Shown here: positions 22,842 through 33,640 of the stretch, one piece after another
How the letters are laid out: each line of letters begins with the position of its first letter
How positions within the stretch are numbered: the first letter of the stretch is position 1
Assembly (NCBI RefSeq): GCF_028640845.1
Contig: NC_080542.1
Location: 62,447,064-62,511,063, forward strand
DNA from: Ahaetulla prasina
Taxonomy: Eukaryota; Chordata; Lepidosauria; Squamata; Colubridae
Direction: 5' to 3'
DNA: 64,000 bases
The notes under the pieces: model-generated
What the model saw: the letters and a program-made list of their open reading frames with translations, nothing else
What the model was told of the DNA's origin: nothing
Databases searched by the model: none
Made by a program: the position numbers and the translations under genes

Positions 22842-23245
22842 AGGGTGAGAGATGATGGATAGATGCAGAATACTTCTTAATATGGGATTTGTCTTACTGA
22901 AGATTGGAAAATAAAGCTAGAACTTAGAAATTGGAAAAATGTTATTATGCATACTGTCACATGATATAAGCGACTATAACTGTGATGTAAATGTTAGAAG
23001 TTGAAAAACTACTACCATGTGTTGACCCCACTTTAACACCATGTATGCTTAAATAGTAAAGGGTAAGAGATGATGGATAGATACATAATACTTTTTAATA
23101 GGGGAATTGTTGTATTAGGGGTTAGAAAAAAGAGATAGAAAGTAGAAATGGGGAAAACATTAATATGTACAGTTACAAAATATAATACATATTTATATAC
23201 ATATACATTGTAAATCTTAGAAGTTGAAAAAATATTATGTATACC
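22842..23245. repeat. Two-copy tandem repeat, ~215-bp period
   Basis: GGGTGAGAGATGATGGATAG (22842) and GGGTAAGAGATGATGGATAG (23059) begin two diverged copies of the same unit. Each ends near AATGTTAGAAGTTGAAAAA and AATCTTAGAAGTTGAAAAA. It follows the L1 ORF1 remnant, so it may be L1 untranslated sequence duplicated in tandem. Confidence 0.7.
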
Positions 23246-23376
23246 TAAACAGTATTATTATTGTTATTAGTACTCTGTATAAGGTAAATTGACTCAGACA
23301 ATGTACTGTTCACTAAGTACTCATATATATTAAAGAAAAAACCATCAGTAAAATCATTTTAAAAGGAATATGTTTT

Positions 23377-23629
23377 TTACGCAGAGGCAACATGGGATTT
23401 GCTGCTGGCAGGTACTATAATTTTAGTTGTAAGCTCTTGATGAGCTTTAAGTTTGCAGATTGCTGGTTGTGCACTAATGCTTTTCTTCATGCTTTTGGAT
23501 AGTCCTGAAATCAGGCTACAAGAGTCATAATTTTGTAGAACAGATATAATGCTTCTGTCTAAAAGTTTTCTTGAGGTTAGTGTGGTTTGTTTTTCATTAT
23601 TAGAGAATTCAACTATTAGCATCCTGTAC
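23377..23629 (-). other. Unidentified open frame next to a splice-acceptor-like site
   Basis: On the minus strand TTTCCTGTACAG is followed by an open frame of 81 codons beginning ATGCTAATAGTTGAA. It encodes a serine/lysine-rich peptide with SGLSKSMKKSISAQPAICKL and ends ...SSKSHVASA. I do not recognise it. Its composition differs from the neighbouring LINE debris. It could be a terminal exon of a nested gene, an unusual ADCY1 alternative exon, part of a processed pseudogene, or chance. Confidence 0.25.
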
Positions 23630-25185
23630 AGGAAATTCTTTAAGACAAATGATGCATGAGAAAAATGACAAAGGTTTACCGTCTGGTAAAAAAAAAAGTA
23701 TTATATTTCCAAATATTTCTTAGTTATTTAACAAAAATATTTTACTTACTGAGAACTACATGATAAAAGAAAAGCATAGACTTTCTGGTGAACTTTCACA
23801 TTCTTCAACCCTCCTTTTTAATAGTATCATTATCTAATTGCAAGTTAGTAGGGTTTTCATTCAAAACTTTTCATTTTCAAGTGCAATACTCAGCTATGAA
23901 AGTACAATATTCAGCTATGATTACGTGTACTGTGAATCAATGCTCCCGAACAATGGAGAGAAAGATACGAAAATTGCAATTCAATACAATCATGTTGCAC
24001 CCAAGACAATGTTGCATTTTCCTCCCCCTATGCCCCTTATTTTCTAGTAGATCATCTTATTCTGTTCTATTTAAAGTAAAATTCCATCTGCTTTTGAGAA
24101 ATACCTTGCTTACACAAATTTTGCAAATTCCTCTTTTAATTCCAGTTTGAGTGCACCTATTACACACATTTTTCTTAATGTTTTCCTTACAATCTTCACT
24201 TTAGCATTAAGTCACTGGGGCAAAATGCAACTAGGTAACATTAAATATATTTACTTATCTTTTGCTTGCTTTTGTTCAAATTTTGCTAAAATTGATTTAT
24301 TTTCAGATACAACTTCCATGCAGTGCTTCCATTGACAAGCATTTGCTTATTTTGCATATGATCCTAATTTACTTATATTTTCTTATATCAGAAAGTTATG
24401 CATATTTATCTTAGATTGCTATGACAGCTGACAAAAATTGAATGTTCATATCGAAGAAAAATTGCGGTTTACCACCATGCAATATTTAAATGTAACACAT
24501 TACTGTTTTATAATTTTTTAATGTAACTAAGCAAACATAGCCCACAGAAAAATATTGTTATAAAGAATTGTTTTTAAAGATAAAAATAAAAAGACATTAT
24601 TCTGAAAATATATTTATCTCCCTTTGTTTCTGTGTTAGAGTGAGTATTAATTTTATGACACATAAAAAATACTCCTTATACTGTTCTTCTGAACAGTTTT
24701 CTATGAAAAGTTAATTCTTAGAGCTCAGAAATCACACATGCACAGCAGTTCTCAACTAAGCAAAGGAGAATAAAGTTTTAAAGCTCTGCTATTTCTTGCT
24801 GATAAAAGTGAGCACTGTTTTTTTTTTTCAGAAGATAAGTTCAGTGGATCTTTAATCTTTTAAATCCCCTGTTATAACATACTGTTCTACTAAAGCAAAT
24901 TTCTTGGAAGAATTTGGGTCTTTAGAGCAGGACATTTTCACAACTTGAGACAGACAAAGCTGAATGTAGGCATTCAGTTACATCTATCAGTTTTCCAGTG
25001 GCTGAACATTTTCCACACCAGTCCTGTATTCAACATTGAATAATGCTGCAGCCTAAAGTAATGAGAGAATCTTGCTTCTTCTTTTATCTTTTTTGCTCTA
25101 TTCACAAACTTCTCTTAAAATGATTAAATGATTGGAATTTTTTTTTAACCTAAAATACATTACATTAATCAGGTAAAGTACTTAC

Positions 25186-25313
25186 GTGATGGTGTCAATC
25201 ATATCCAATCCCATTTCAACACAGCAATGAGCATGATCAGTTTTGGGCTGGGTCAATCCTGATACACAATAGTAACAGTCACCAAGGATCTTTATCCTTC
25301 TGCAATGGTTTTC
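25186..25313 (-). CDS. ADCY1: ADCY1 coding exon (C1a, second metal-binding aspartate)
   Basis: Begins after a TTAAAG acceptor and ends ATCAC|GTAAGT. It encodes 42 residues plus two bases of a threonine codon: [20 protein letters not shown], then the [18 protein letters not shown] stretch. [11 protein letters not shown] carries the second metal-coordinating aspartate of the cyclase core. TQPKTDHAH distinguishes type 1 from type 8, which has PEPRQDHAH at this place (from memory). Phase 0 at the start and phase 2 at the end join correctly with both neighbours. No in-frame stop or indel is present. Confidence 0.97.
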
Positions 25314-26518
25314 CTTTAATGAAGGAAAGATAGGGAGACGAGTAAAATTAGCTTAACAGAACACCTTTCTATAATAACTAATTTTAAATATCTAACACTA
25401 CTACCTTAGTTGTATCACAGCCCATCCCTTTTATGAAGTCTTGGTTTACTATTTTAATGCTTCATTTTGAAATGGACAATCTCATCTTAAATAATCTTAC
25501 TTAGTATACATAGAAATGTTACTGTATGTGTCCTTAAATATATGCAGTTGTATACATCTGCATTCTGTTATTCTTGGTTTTGCCTTGTTTTCTTGTAGTT
25601 TCAGCTGCTGTTATATATAAAGCTTGGTGACATAGAGGAAGCAGGTATGCCAGGGTAGTATTCACAGAGTTTAACATGTGATGCTCATGATGATCAAATC
25701 TAGCAACATATTAGAATCAATCAGTGGATTACATCTGACTGCCCATGAGAATGGCAAATTTATTGGTATAAAATAAACCAACCATTTCTTAGTGGATATA
25801 TACTTTAGAGAATTGGGACTGACTTCTAAATATTTTCTAATGAGGAACGGGAAGCTATTGCATTCTCCAAGTACATGAGCACTCATGATGAACTAAGATG
25901 GAACATCTGCTTAAGAATTTTGTTGACAGTCAGAATGAGTTCTTTCGTTTGAAACTGATAAGGACTTCATAATTTAAAAAAAAAGCTTAGGAAATTGCTA
26001 ACTGGCGATATAAAATACATCTTTCTGAAAATTCTATATTCTCTCCATCCATTTGTCCATCTACCCAAACACTTTACAGCTATCCTGTCTATGCAGCTAT
26101 CAGCGAGTAGGCTGGACAGGTATGGACTACTGATTTTCCAAAAAAGTAAATTGCAGTAGGAAATCAGCAAGCTGCAATGGTTTACTGAGAAAAAAGGAAG
26201 AAAATTTACTGCTTTCTTTCTTCTTCTGTTTACTGAACAACCAGATTGTAGCAGGGGAAACAACCTTTTTTTCCCCCATTGCAGGTTCCTGTTCAAAATC
26301 ATAAAGGCTTAGTTAATTTAAAGTACTTGCTAGGTAACAAAATTTAAAATTCACTTTTTTCTAATTTGAAAAATATGAGAGGGATATGTAGGCAGAGTCA
26401 ATGGGGAAGGATCAGTTACTTCCTCAGAATTGCTGGGCAGAAGAAAGGAATAGTTGGCTTATGTATGTGGTGTGGCCCAACTAGCAACTTGCACAGAAAA
26501 ATTACCTATCCATAATAG

Positions 26519-26866
26519 AATAACAGAGTTGGAAGGGACCCTGGAAATATTGTAGGTAAATCCCCTGCTGAAGCAGGAGACTCATTACCATTTCAGACAT
26601 ATGGCTGTCCAATTTCTTCTCAAAACCTCCAGTGATAGAGCACCCACAACTTCTGAAGGCAAAGTGTTCCTCTGATTGATTATTCTGTCAGGAAATGTCT
26701 CCTTATTTTTAGGCTAGATTTCTCCTTGATCAATTTTCATTCACTGCTTCTTGCACTGCTTTAAGGTACTTTGGAGAATTGATTCCCTCTTGTTTGCGGC
26801 AGCCCTTAGATATTGCTATAGATACTGCTATCAAGCCCTCCTCTTCCTTAGACTAGTATTTTATAG
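26519..26866 (-). mobile_element. CR1 LINE 3' end
   Basis: Minus-strand CR1 tail: AATAACAGAGTTGGAAGGGA, CCCCTGCTGAAGCAGGAGAC, CTCAAAACCTCCAGTGATAG. It is cut at 26866 by the hAT element that follows. Confidence 0.85.
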
Positions 26867-26973
26867 CAGGGGTCTCCAACCTTGGTCCCTTTAAGACTTG
26901 TGGACTTCAACTCCCAGGGACTCTGGGAGTTGAAGTCCACAAGTCTTAAAGGGACCAAGGTTGGAGACCCCAG
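26867..26973. mobile_element. 107-bp near-perfect palindromic hAT MITE
   Basis: The two halves are almost exact reverse complements: CAGGGGTCTCCAACCTTGGT on the left, ACCAAGGTTGGAGACCCCAG on the right, meeting at a 5-nt centre. The flank TTTATAG occurs on both sides with a one-base offset, fitting a decayed 8-bp duplication. The core ACTTGTGGACTTCAACTCCC is shared with the 79-bp element at 4966-5044. Confidence 0.88.
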
Positions 26974-28149
26974 TTTATAGGGCATGTCATTTAATGAGGT
27001 GAAAATTAATTTTTGCAATTTTTTTTTCAGTTAGAGGTCCTGAAAATATGTGTTTGTACACCAAAAATTCAAATCTACTATTATTTTTGCAATTGCACAA
27101 TATTTAGCTTGGTCTGGTAAATCCACGACTGATCATATACCCCACAAAAGTCTCTTGTAACCCAAATACTGTTTGTTAACTTTATCTTTTCAAAATTACA
27201 TCTTCAGCTACAAAAATTAAAGATTTTTTTCTGCATGAATGTTATCTAGCTAAGAAAAAGCAATCCATGCAATCATAAACTAACATCAGAAAGCAATTAT
27301 CTGAGTTACAAAAATGTTTAAGTGAGTTTCATCAAGTCTTCTTTTGATTTGTTCTTCGACATCGGTTGCTGACTTGCTTCTTGGCCTCTGATATAAGCCT
27401 CATGTCTCTGATGTGTATACACTTTACTTGTGGCCTCTGTGACCTGTTTCACACATCTCTCTATTGATTGGGCAAGACAGGACACCTGTGATTGCATTGG
27501 TTCGTCAATGATCTCCTTTATTTCTGCTGTAGTCAGTTTAACTACAATCAGCTCCAGCAAAGCAGATGCTCTGGCATTGGTTAAAGGAATTTTTCTTTCA
27601 TGTACAGAAAAATCTCCCAGCATGTTATCATCTACACCCCTCAAGTCAATGATCGTTTGTACACCAGCTCTCCTTTCTTGAATGTGATCAGAACACAAAA
27701 GTGTCTGGATTATCATTTCACTAAAAATGTACCATGCTGAGTGCTGAATGGTTGGCAAAGTAGCATCTATTATAGCCTTCTTTTGCAGTCTGACTTGCTG
27801 CAGCTGGAACAACATATGATGCAGGCTTCAATCCAGGAATGTTTTACTTTGATGTTGAACCAACAAGGGTAGTACATATCAATTATGTATTCCACTATCA
27901 TTCCTAAGTTTTTGAGAGTTTTGCCTTTAAAGCTATGTTTCGAAACCCATATTTGACAAAGCTTATTTGCAGTTGTCACCCAGCATAAATGGCTTATGGG
28001 GCCAATTTCTAGTAGAGCCAAATCTGTGGAAGTTCTCCTATCCTTATTGCCTCTGTGATCCTATATCCACATATTTGATCAGTAGAGACAATACTGTTGC
28101 TCAGTGAAATGAGAGGCTCACCAATTGAAACTCTGGTGAATGAAGGATA

Positions 28150-29235
28150 AATGTCAAGTTCTATTTCAACTTGCCATCGGCCGGCTTGTCATCAACGGTG
28201 GTTCAGAAGTTCCAGGCCTCCATGACGGCCTTGGACCTGATTCAAGTAACTGATGGCCCTACACACATTGGGGGAGGCGCGCTAGACTTGATTTTTATCT
28301 CTGGTCAGTGGGTTAATGATCTGGATTTAGGAGATGTAGTGAAAGAACGGCTGCATCCGCAGCTGACTGTTGGGGGCGAGTTAGTGGCCCCAAAGGAGGT
28401 GGCTCGCAACTTGGGCGCCCTCCTGGACGGACGGCTGTCCTTTGATGAACATCTGGCAGCCGTCTCCAGGAGGGCCTTTTACCAAGTCTGCTTGGTCTGC
28501 CAGTTGCGTCCCTTCCTTGACTGGGATGCCTTATGCACAGTCACTCACGCTCTGGTTACGTCTCGGTTGGATTACTGCAATGCTCTCTACATGGGGCTGC
28601 CCTTGAGGTGCACCCGGAGGCTGCAGTTAGTCCAGAATGCGGCTGCGTGAGTAGTAATGGGAGCCGCTCTTGGCTCCCATGTAACACCACTGCTCCGTAG
28701 TCTGCACTAGCTTCCTGTGGTCTTTCGGGTGCGCTTCAAGATTTTGATTACCACCTTTAAAGCGCTCCATGGCTTAGGACCCGGGTACTTACGAGACCGC
28801 CTGCTGTTACCCTATGCCTCCCACCGACCCGTACGCTCTCATAGAGAGGGTCTCCTCAGGGTGCCGTCCGCCAAACAGTGTCGGCTGGCGGCCCCCAGGG
28901 GTAGGGCCTTCTCTGTGGGAGCATCGACACTCTGGAATGAACTCCCCCCTGGCCTACATCAAGTGTCTGATCTTCGGACCTTCCGTCATGAGCTAAAAAC
29001 ATACTTATTTACTCAAGCGGGACTGGCATAATAGTTTGATTTTAAATTGGGGTTTTATTAATATTCTTAAATATTTTAAATTTAAATTTTAATTATTAGC
29101 CGTTTTTGTAATTTTGCTATGTTTTAATTTGTTTTAATTGTATATATCTTGTATTTTATCTCTGGCTGTACACCGCCCTGAGTCCTTCGGGAGAAGGGCG
29201 GTATAAAAATTTAATAAATAATAATAATAAAATAA
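28150..29235 (+). mobile_element. L2 LINE with internal deletion of the RT region
   Basis: Starts in the end of the endonuclease (VVQKFQASMTALDLIQVTDG, PTHIGGGALDLIF). At about 28345 it jumps to the post-RT part (LHPQLTVGGELVAPKEVARN), so the reverse-transcriptase core is missing. The rest is LVTSRLDYCNALYMGLPLRC, YLRDRLLLPYASHRPVRSHR and LRTFRHELKTYLF. One stop near 28648 breaks the frame. The 3' hairpin CCGCCCTGAGTC...GAAGGGCGG and (AATA)n end it. It lies antisense to relic A. Confidence 0.92.
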
Positions 29236-29605
29236 TATTGCAGTGTCTACCATGTTGCCAATTTTACCTGCCCATCTGTTGTTAGATAAGGTCTTCCCAT
29301 CCAATTTTGTGATTAAATGTCATAGGGGTAACTCATTCATATGAAGTGTACACAGCAACCAGATCAACTTCCAGTCAAACTTGACCTCTACCCAGTGCAT
29401 GGCACCACCTTCATAGCCAGTATTAACCAATAGCCTTCAAGCTTCTGTCAATGCCTTTCTTCTTCATGAAATACATCAGATTATCTGCAATCACTTGAGC
29501 AGGTTTTCCTGTTTTTGAGCCTTTCTGTGAAATGATAATTATATTTTCCACCCAGCTCACTGCACACAGAATAATGTTCTTCTTCGATGGTACTAGCGAA
29601 TTGCT

Positions 29606-30420
29606 AGTATTTATTTATTTATTTATTTTATTAGATTTTTATACCGCCCTTCTCCCGAAGGACTCAGGGTGGTGTACAGCCAAAAGATAAAAACCCAATA
29701 TATATACAATTAAAACAAAAATTTAAAACAGAGCATAATTAAAAAAGTAGCCGACATTAAAATTAAAATTTAAAATTTAAAACCCTAAAATAATAAAACC
29801 CCAATTAAAATTTAATAAACTGTTAAGCCAGTCCCGCTTGAATAAATAAGTGTGTTTTCAGCTCACAGCGAAAGGTCCAAAGGTCAGGCACTTGACGTAA
29901 GCCAGGGGGAAGTTCGTTCCAGAACGTAGGAGCTCCAACAGAGAAGGCCCTGCCCCTGGGGGCCGCCAGCCGACATTGTTTGGCGGACGGCACCCTGAGA
30001 AGACCCTCTCTGTGTGAGCGTACGGGTCAGTGGGAGGCATGAGGTAACAGCAGGCGGTCCCGTAAGTACCCGGGTCCTAAGCCATGGAGCATTTTAAAGG
30101 TGGTAACCAAAATCTTAAAGCGCACCCGAAAGACCACAGGAAGCCAGTGCAGACTGCGTAGCAGTGGTATTACGTGGGAGCAACGAGTGGCTCCCGTTAC
30201 TACTCGCGCAGCTGCATTCTGGACTAACTGCAGCCTCCAGGTGCACTTCAAGGGCAGCCCCATGTAGAGAGCATTGCAATAATCCAGACGAGAAGTGACC
30301 AGAGCGTGAGTGACCATGCATAAGGCATCCCGGAAGCATAAGGAAGGGACGCAACTGGCGAACCAAGTGTACTTGGTAAAAGGCCCTCCTGGAGACTGCC
30401 GCCAGGTGATCATCAAAAGA
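29606..30420 (-). mobile_element. L2 LINE 3' part
   Basis: Minus-strand copy: the low end is the 3' (AATA)n tail followed by the ACCGCCCTTCTCCC...GGGTGGT hairpin. The protein contains LVTSRLDYCNALYMGLPLKC, TWRLQLVQNAAARVVTGATR and LLRSLHWLPVVFRVRFKILV. Frameshifts separate the two readable halves near 30030. It inserted into relic A in the opposite orientation to the L2 at 28150-29235. Confidence 0.92.
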
Positions 30421-30447
30421 CCTGGTATGAATTCTTTGCTTTCAGCA

Positions 30448-30490
30448 TAACTTTAGTTGCATCTATATGGCCATAGGTTCGCCATCACAG
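30448..30490. mobile_element. Possible hAT terminus (CAGTGATGGCGAACCTATGG type)
   Basis: Minus strand reads CTGTGATGGCGAACCTATGG, like the end of a common squamate hAT MITE. No partner end is seen nearby. Confidence 0.4.
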
Positions 30491-31044
30491 ATCTAAACTC
30501 TCTTCATAACTTCCATCACATTCCTCTTCCTCTTCATCATCAGTCATCATCAGTCATCAGTTCTTCATTTTCATCATGAGAGATAATTACTTTATTTGTC
30601 AGTATCGAAATGTCTGAAATATTTATCTTCTTATATTTAATGAGCCTTTGTCTCTCAGCGTCTTGGCCCTTTTGCGTAGTCGTTTCTGCTTGGGCACATC
30701 TTTATTTTATTTTATTTATTTATTTTATTTATTTATCTTCTTTTTTGCAGCCAGCAAGGCAGCCAAATTTGGCACACGGAACTTTTTGATACTTGCAGTT
30801 GAGGATGTCAAACAGTTTGCCAATTTTCACAGTCTCTTTGACATCTAGCTTTCCTGTATCAAGAGATACGTTTTTGGCTTGATCTCAGCTCTCTTGGATT
30901 TTGTTCAAGATTGTCACTTGTGAATTTACAACAGGGGTCACAAACGAACTGTTTGTTCGTTCCCACCTTTCAAGCACTTTTGGATATACAGTATTTCTCT
31001 TGCAAGACTGGTTGCTGGGTAGTTTCCAGCATCATCACTACTCT

Positions 31045-31190
31045 ACATCCTCTATAACTCTACATCTTCTCTTGAATAATTTAAATCCCTCTAGCTACAC
31101 ATTCCAGTCATGAGTTTCATGCCACCAAATTTTGGTAATGACAACGATATCATATTTGCTCTTTTGTACTTGGATTTCAGGTTCACCCTA
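31045..31190 (-). mobile_element. CR1 endonuclease fragment
   Basis: Minus-strand frame SKYDIVVITKIWWHETHDWN followed by LEGFKLFKRR corresponds to the TETWWDE...DWN motif of CR1 endonuclease. Short and isolated. Confidence 0.65.
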
Positions 31191-31772
31191 TTTGTTCCTC
31201 ATACTTTGAACACTGGTGTATAGGCGTTTGAGTTCTTTTTGACTGCACCTTTGTTGCTCTCTTCATCACCTGTTTTGTTCCTCATACTTCCCTTTCTTTC
31301 TTAACACTTGGTTGATTGCCCTGAGGTTTGCAATTGGAATTAGTTTCTAAAAGTCCGTCTCGCTCCCCTTCCAGTTTTAGTTTAAAGCCCTTCAGATAAG
31401 GTAAGTCAGTTGGTTTCTAAAATATATTCTTCCCGGCTCTTGTTATGTGTAGCACCATCCTTTAAGCAAGTGCTTTACTTCCGTGGTTCTTCATTCTTTC
31501 ATTAGATGCCTACATTTTGTTAAAATCTGTGCCCCCTTTGGCTTTCATGCACAGTCGCTTGGTACTGTGGTCAGGAATTTTGTCATCTCATCTATCCCAT
31601 GGGAAAGAGGAGAAAAAGATAATACTAAACCTATGGCAAGACACACCAAAAGTAATATGACCAGATATTATGGGATGGGACCTAATATGCCATTATGGTG
31701 CTTTGCTTTTTTTTTTTTTTTCAAGTCTTTCTACAGATTCAAAATGTCTTTTTTCCTAAAGAATTCTTGTTG

Positions 31773-31859
31773 ATACTTTTTTTTATTTTTTATTTATTTA
31801 TTTTTGTCACAACAGTATACACAAACAATTGTCATAGATAAAACAACATATTTTGAAGA

Positions 31860-31898
<39 letters not shown>

Positions 31899-32050
31899 AT
31901 GCATCAACTATATCAATTTGATATAATGAAGGGAACAATAGGACAGGAACGGTAGGCACTTTTGTGCTCTTATGCACGCCCCTTATAGCCCTCTTAGGAA
32001 TGGGGTGAGGTCAATAGTAGACAGTTTTTGGTTGAAGATTTTGGGATTTT
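31773..32050 (-). mobile_element. Non-LTR element 3' end (same family as 16440-16882)
   Basis: Minus strand carries the family's last coding block and the 3' UTR (CTCTTATGCACGCCCCTTAT on the plus strand), ending in an (AATA)-like tail at the low end. A (GT)n microsatellite (about 31860-31891) has grown inside the UTR. Confidence 0.8.
31860..31891. repeat. (GT)n microsatellite
   Basis: About 16 uninterrupted GT units within the 3' UTR of the LINE at 31773-32050. Confidence 0.95.
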
Positions 32051-32559
32051 GATTTTTCTCTTATATTCCACAATTCCATTGAAAACCTGGTCCAATACGA
32101 AACAAAACAGTGGCAGCTCAACATACAATTATCTGCAGTTGGATTGTTGCATATTTGGAAAGGGAAATGCTTTTTTAATTTTGGAACTTAAATTAGTTGA
32201 CTCTATTATTTAACCTATTGTTTAGTATGTGAATTTCATTCTGAAAGCTTCTTGGTGGCTCTTTAAGGAAGAAAGATGAACCATGTCTTCAAACAAAGAA
32301 ATCAGTCTCTTCTCCCAGCAATCCCTTTGTTAGCTCACAGCCAGAATTGTGAAGTGAGCGGAGAGTTCAATATAGTTTCCAAATATGCAGCACATCTGTG
32401 CAGCTTCAATGCTTTTCTTCTCAGCTGGGACAGAATCTAATGGTAATAGAAGTGCATGAGATGAAAAATGCAGATAAATGGTGGAGAAAAAGATGCCATG
32501 GATTAGAAAATACAGCATTTAAACCCAGATGTTGAAAAGTAAATGATCATAACCTGTAA

Positions 32560-33640
32560 ATTAAGACAGAATGCCAGAGGGATGACAAATGTTAGATACA
32601 CTTAAAGATGAGAATCACATGAATAAGACAATAACAGGAAGAAGATTTTGCTATATTGGTGGTGAATATATGCTTAAGTCTCAAAGATGCACAGTAACTG
32701 GACTTGTTGAGAAAGTGTTTGTCCAGGCCTGGGCTCCTCACGTTTATTGTGAAAGATGTCCTATTTATCTTCGAGCTTGGCTCAGAGGAATTTGGAAGTC
32801 AATGCCGTTTGCTATTCCAAAAATATGGCAAGAAGAGAATGATCATGTGACATATTGTTACTTCTGTCTCACTAATATCACTGGTTTCTTTGCTAAAAAT
32901 AAGAAATCAATTAAATACCCTAATCTGTCTTCAGCAATGAGACCAATATGATGACAATTTGCCAGTACCAAAATCACCAAAGAAATGGAGCTTAGATGAA
33001 ACAGATGAAGATGTTGCAACGTACCGACTAGGCACAGAAAGTGACAATGATCCAGCTTCTGAACTGTGTATGTCTGGTGGGTCTCATCTCATAACATAAT
33101 CAGAATTAAATGACCCAGTCAAGGACTGAGGTTTATCAAAGTCAGAAGCAGAACTTGAACTTGACCGCATGGATAGTGTTTGTTCTCAGCAGGTATGAAA
33201 ATTTATGTCTTTCGAAGTCACCAAGATGATTTAAGAAGTTTCTTAAGCTTCATGACAAGCTCATTTTCTGTACTGACATTGATGGTTTGTTCACAGCTTT
33301 GGGTTATGAGCAAGACCCAAAGAATGGTTTCTTTTATGGATTCATCAGTGTTAAGCCTCAAAGCTATCCTATTACATAATGGCAATCTACGCCCTTCAGT
33401 ATTTGTTGGCTATACTGCACATATTAAGGAAAGATACAAAAACGTGGAACTGTTGTTAAAGCCCATCCATTGCATTGAGTATACATGGAATATCCATAGA
33501 GATCTAAAAGTAGTGGCTCTGCTGCTTTGAGTGCAGCTCAGATATCAAGTATTGTTGTTTCATATGTGAATGGGACAGACATGCAAAACAGTTGCATTAC
33601 ATTAAAAAGAAGTGGACACAAATAATTTGTTTCATGAACA
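32560..33640 (+). pseudogene. Relic B: unidentified, possibly transposase-like protein gene
   Basis: Two open pieces are readable. 32589-32951 (120 residues) contains RFCYIGGEYMLKSQR, WAPHVYCERCPIYLRAWLRG, MPFAIPKIWQEENDHVTYCY and FCLTNITGFFAKNKKSIKYP: a Cys/His-rich region likely to bind zinc. About 33310-33590 contains FMDSSVLSLKAILLHNGN, ERYKNVELLLKPIHCIEY, IHRDLKVVALLL and a frameshifted FHMWMGQT-like end. Between them (32952-33300) the frame is broken many times. FxDSS...LKAxLLHNGN followed by GDLKVxALLL looks like part of an RNase H-like core (inference). I recall similar uncharacterised proteins repeated in arthropod and cnidarian genomes, but cannot name the family. Confidence 0.55.

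Larger units (their letters stand above)
20839..25185 (-). other. ADCY1: ADCY1 intron
   Basis: A 4.3-kb intron. 20930-21100 has short matches to the GATCATGTGACC-containing MITE family. 21300-23245 is L1-derived with a nested L2. 23377-23622 holds an unidentified open frame. From 23650 to 25185 I see no repeat or gene. Confidence 0.8.
27318..31000 (-). pseudogene. Relic A: unidentified, possibly transposase-like protein gene, split by two L2 insertions
   Basis: Read on the minus strand from high to low coordinates, one protein is traceable in pieces. 30760-31000: YPKVLERWERTNSSFVTPVV, then KIGKLFDILNCKYQ and a Cys-rich CAKFGCLAGCKK. 30420-30720: basic PKQKRLRKRAKTLRDKG, then an acidic DDDEEEEECDGSYEE-like stretch. 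29236-29605: EEEHYSVCSELGGKYNYHFT, then EGGAMHWVEVKF, ELPL.HLITKLDGKTLSNN. 27318-28150: VSIGEPLISLSNSIVSTDQI, LALLEIGPISHLCWVTTANK, then a 165-residue open end with QSIERCVKQVTEATSKVYTH and AYIRGQEASQQPMSKNKSKE. Several frameshifts and stops. From memory it resembles uncharacterised proteins repeated in many invertebrate genomes; I cannot name a family. L2 copies at 28150-29235 and 29606-30420 interrupt it. Confidence 0.6.
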
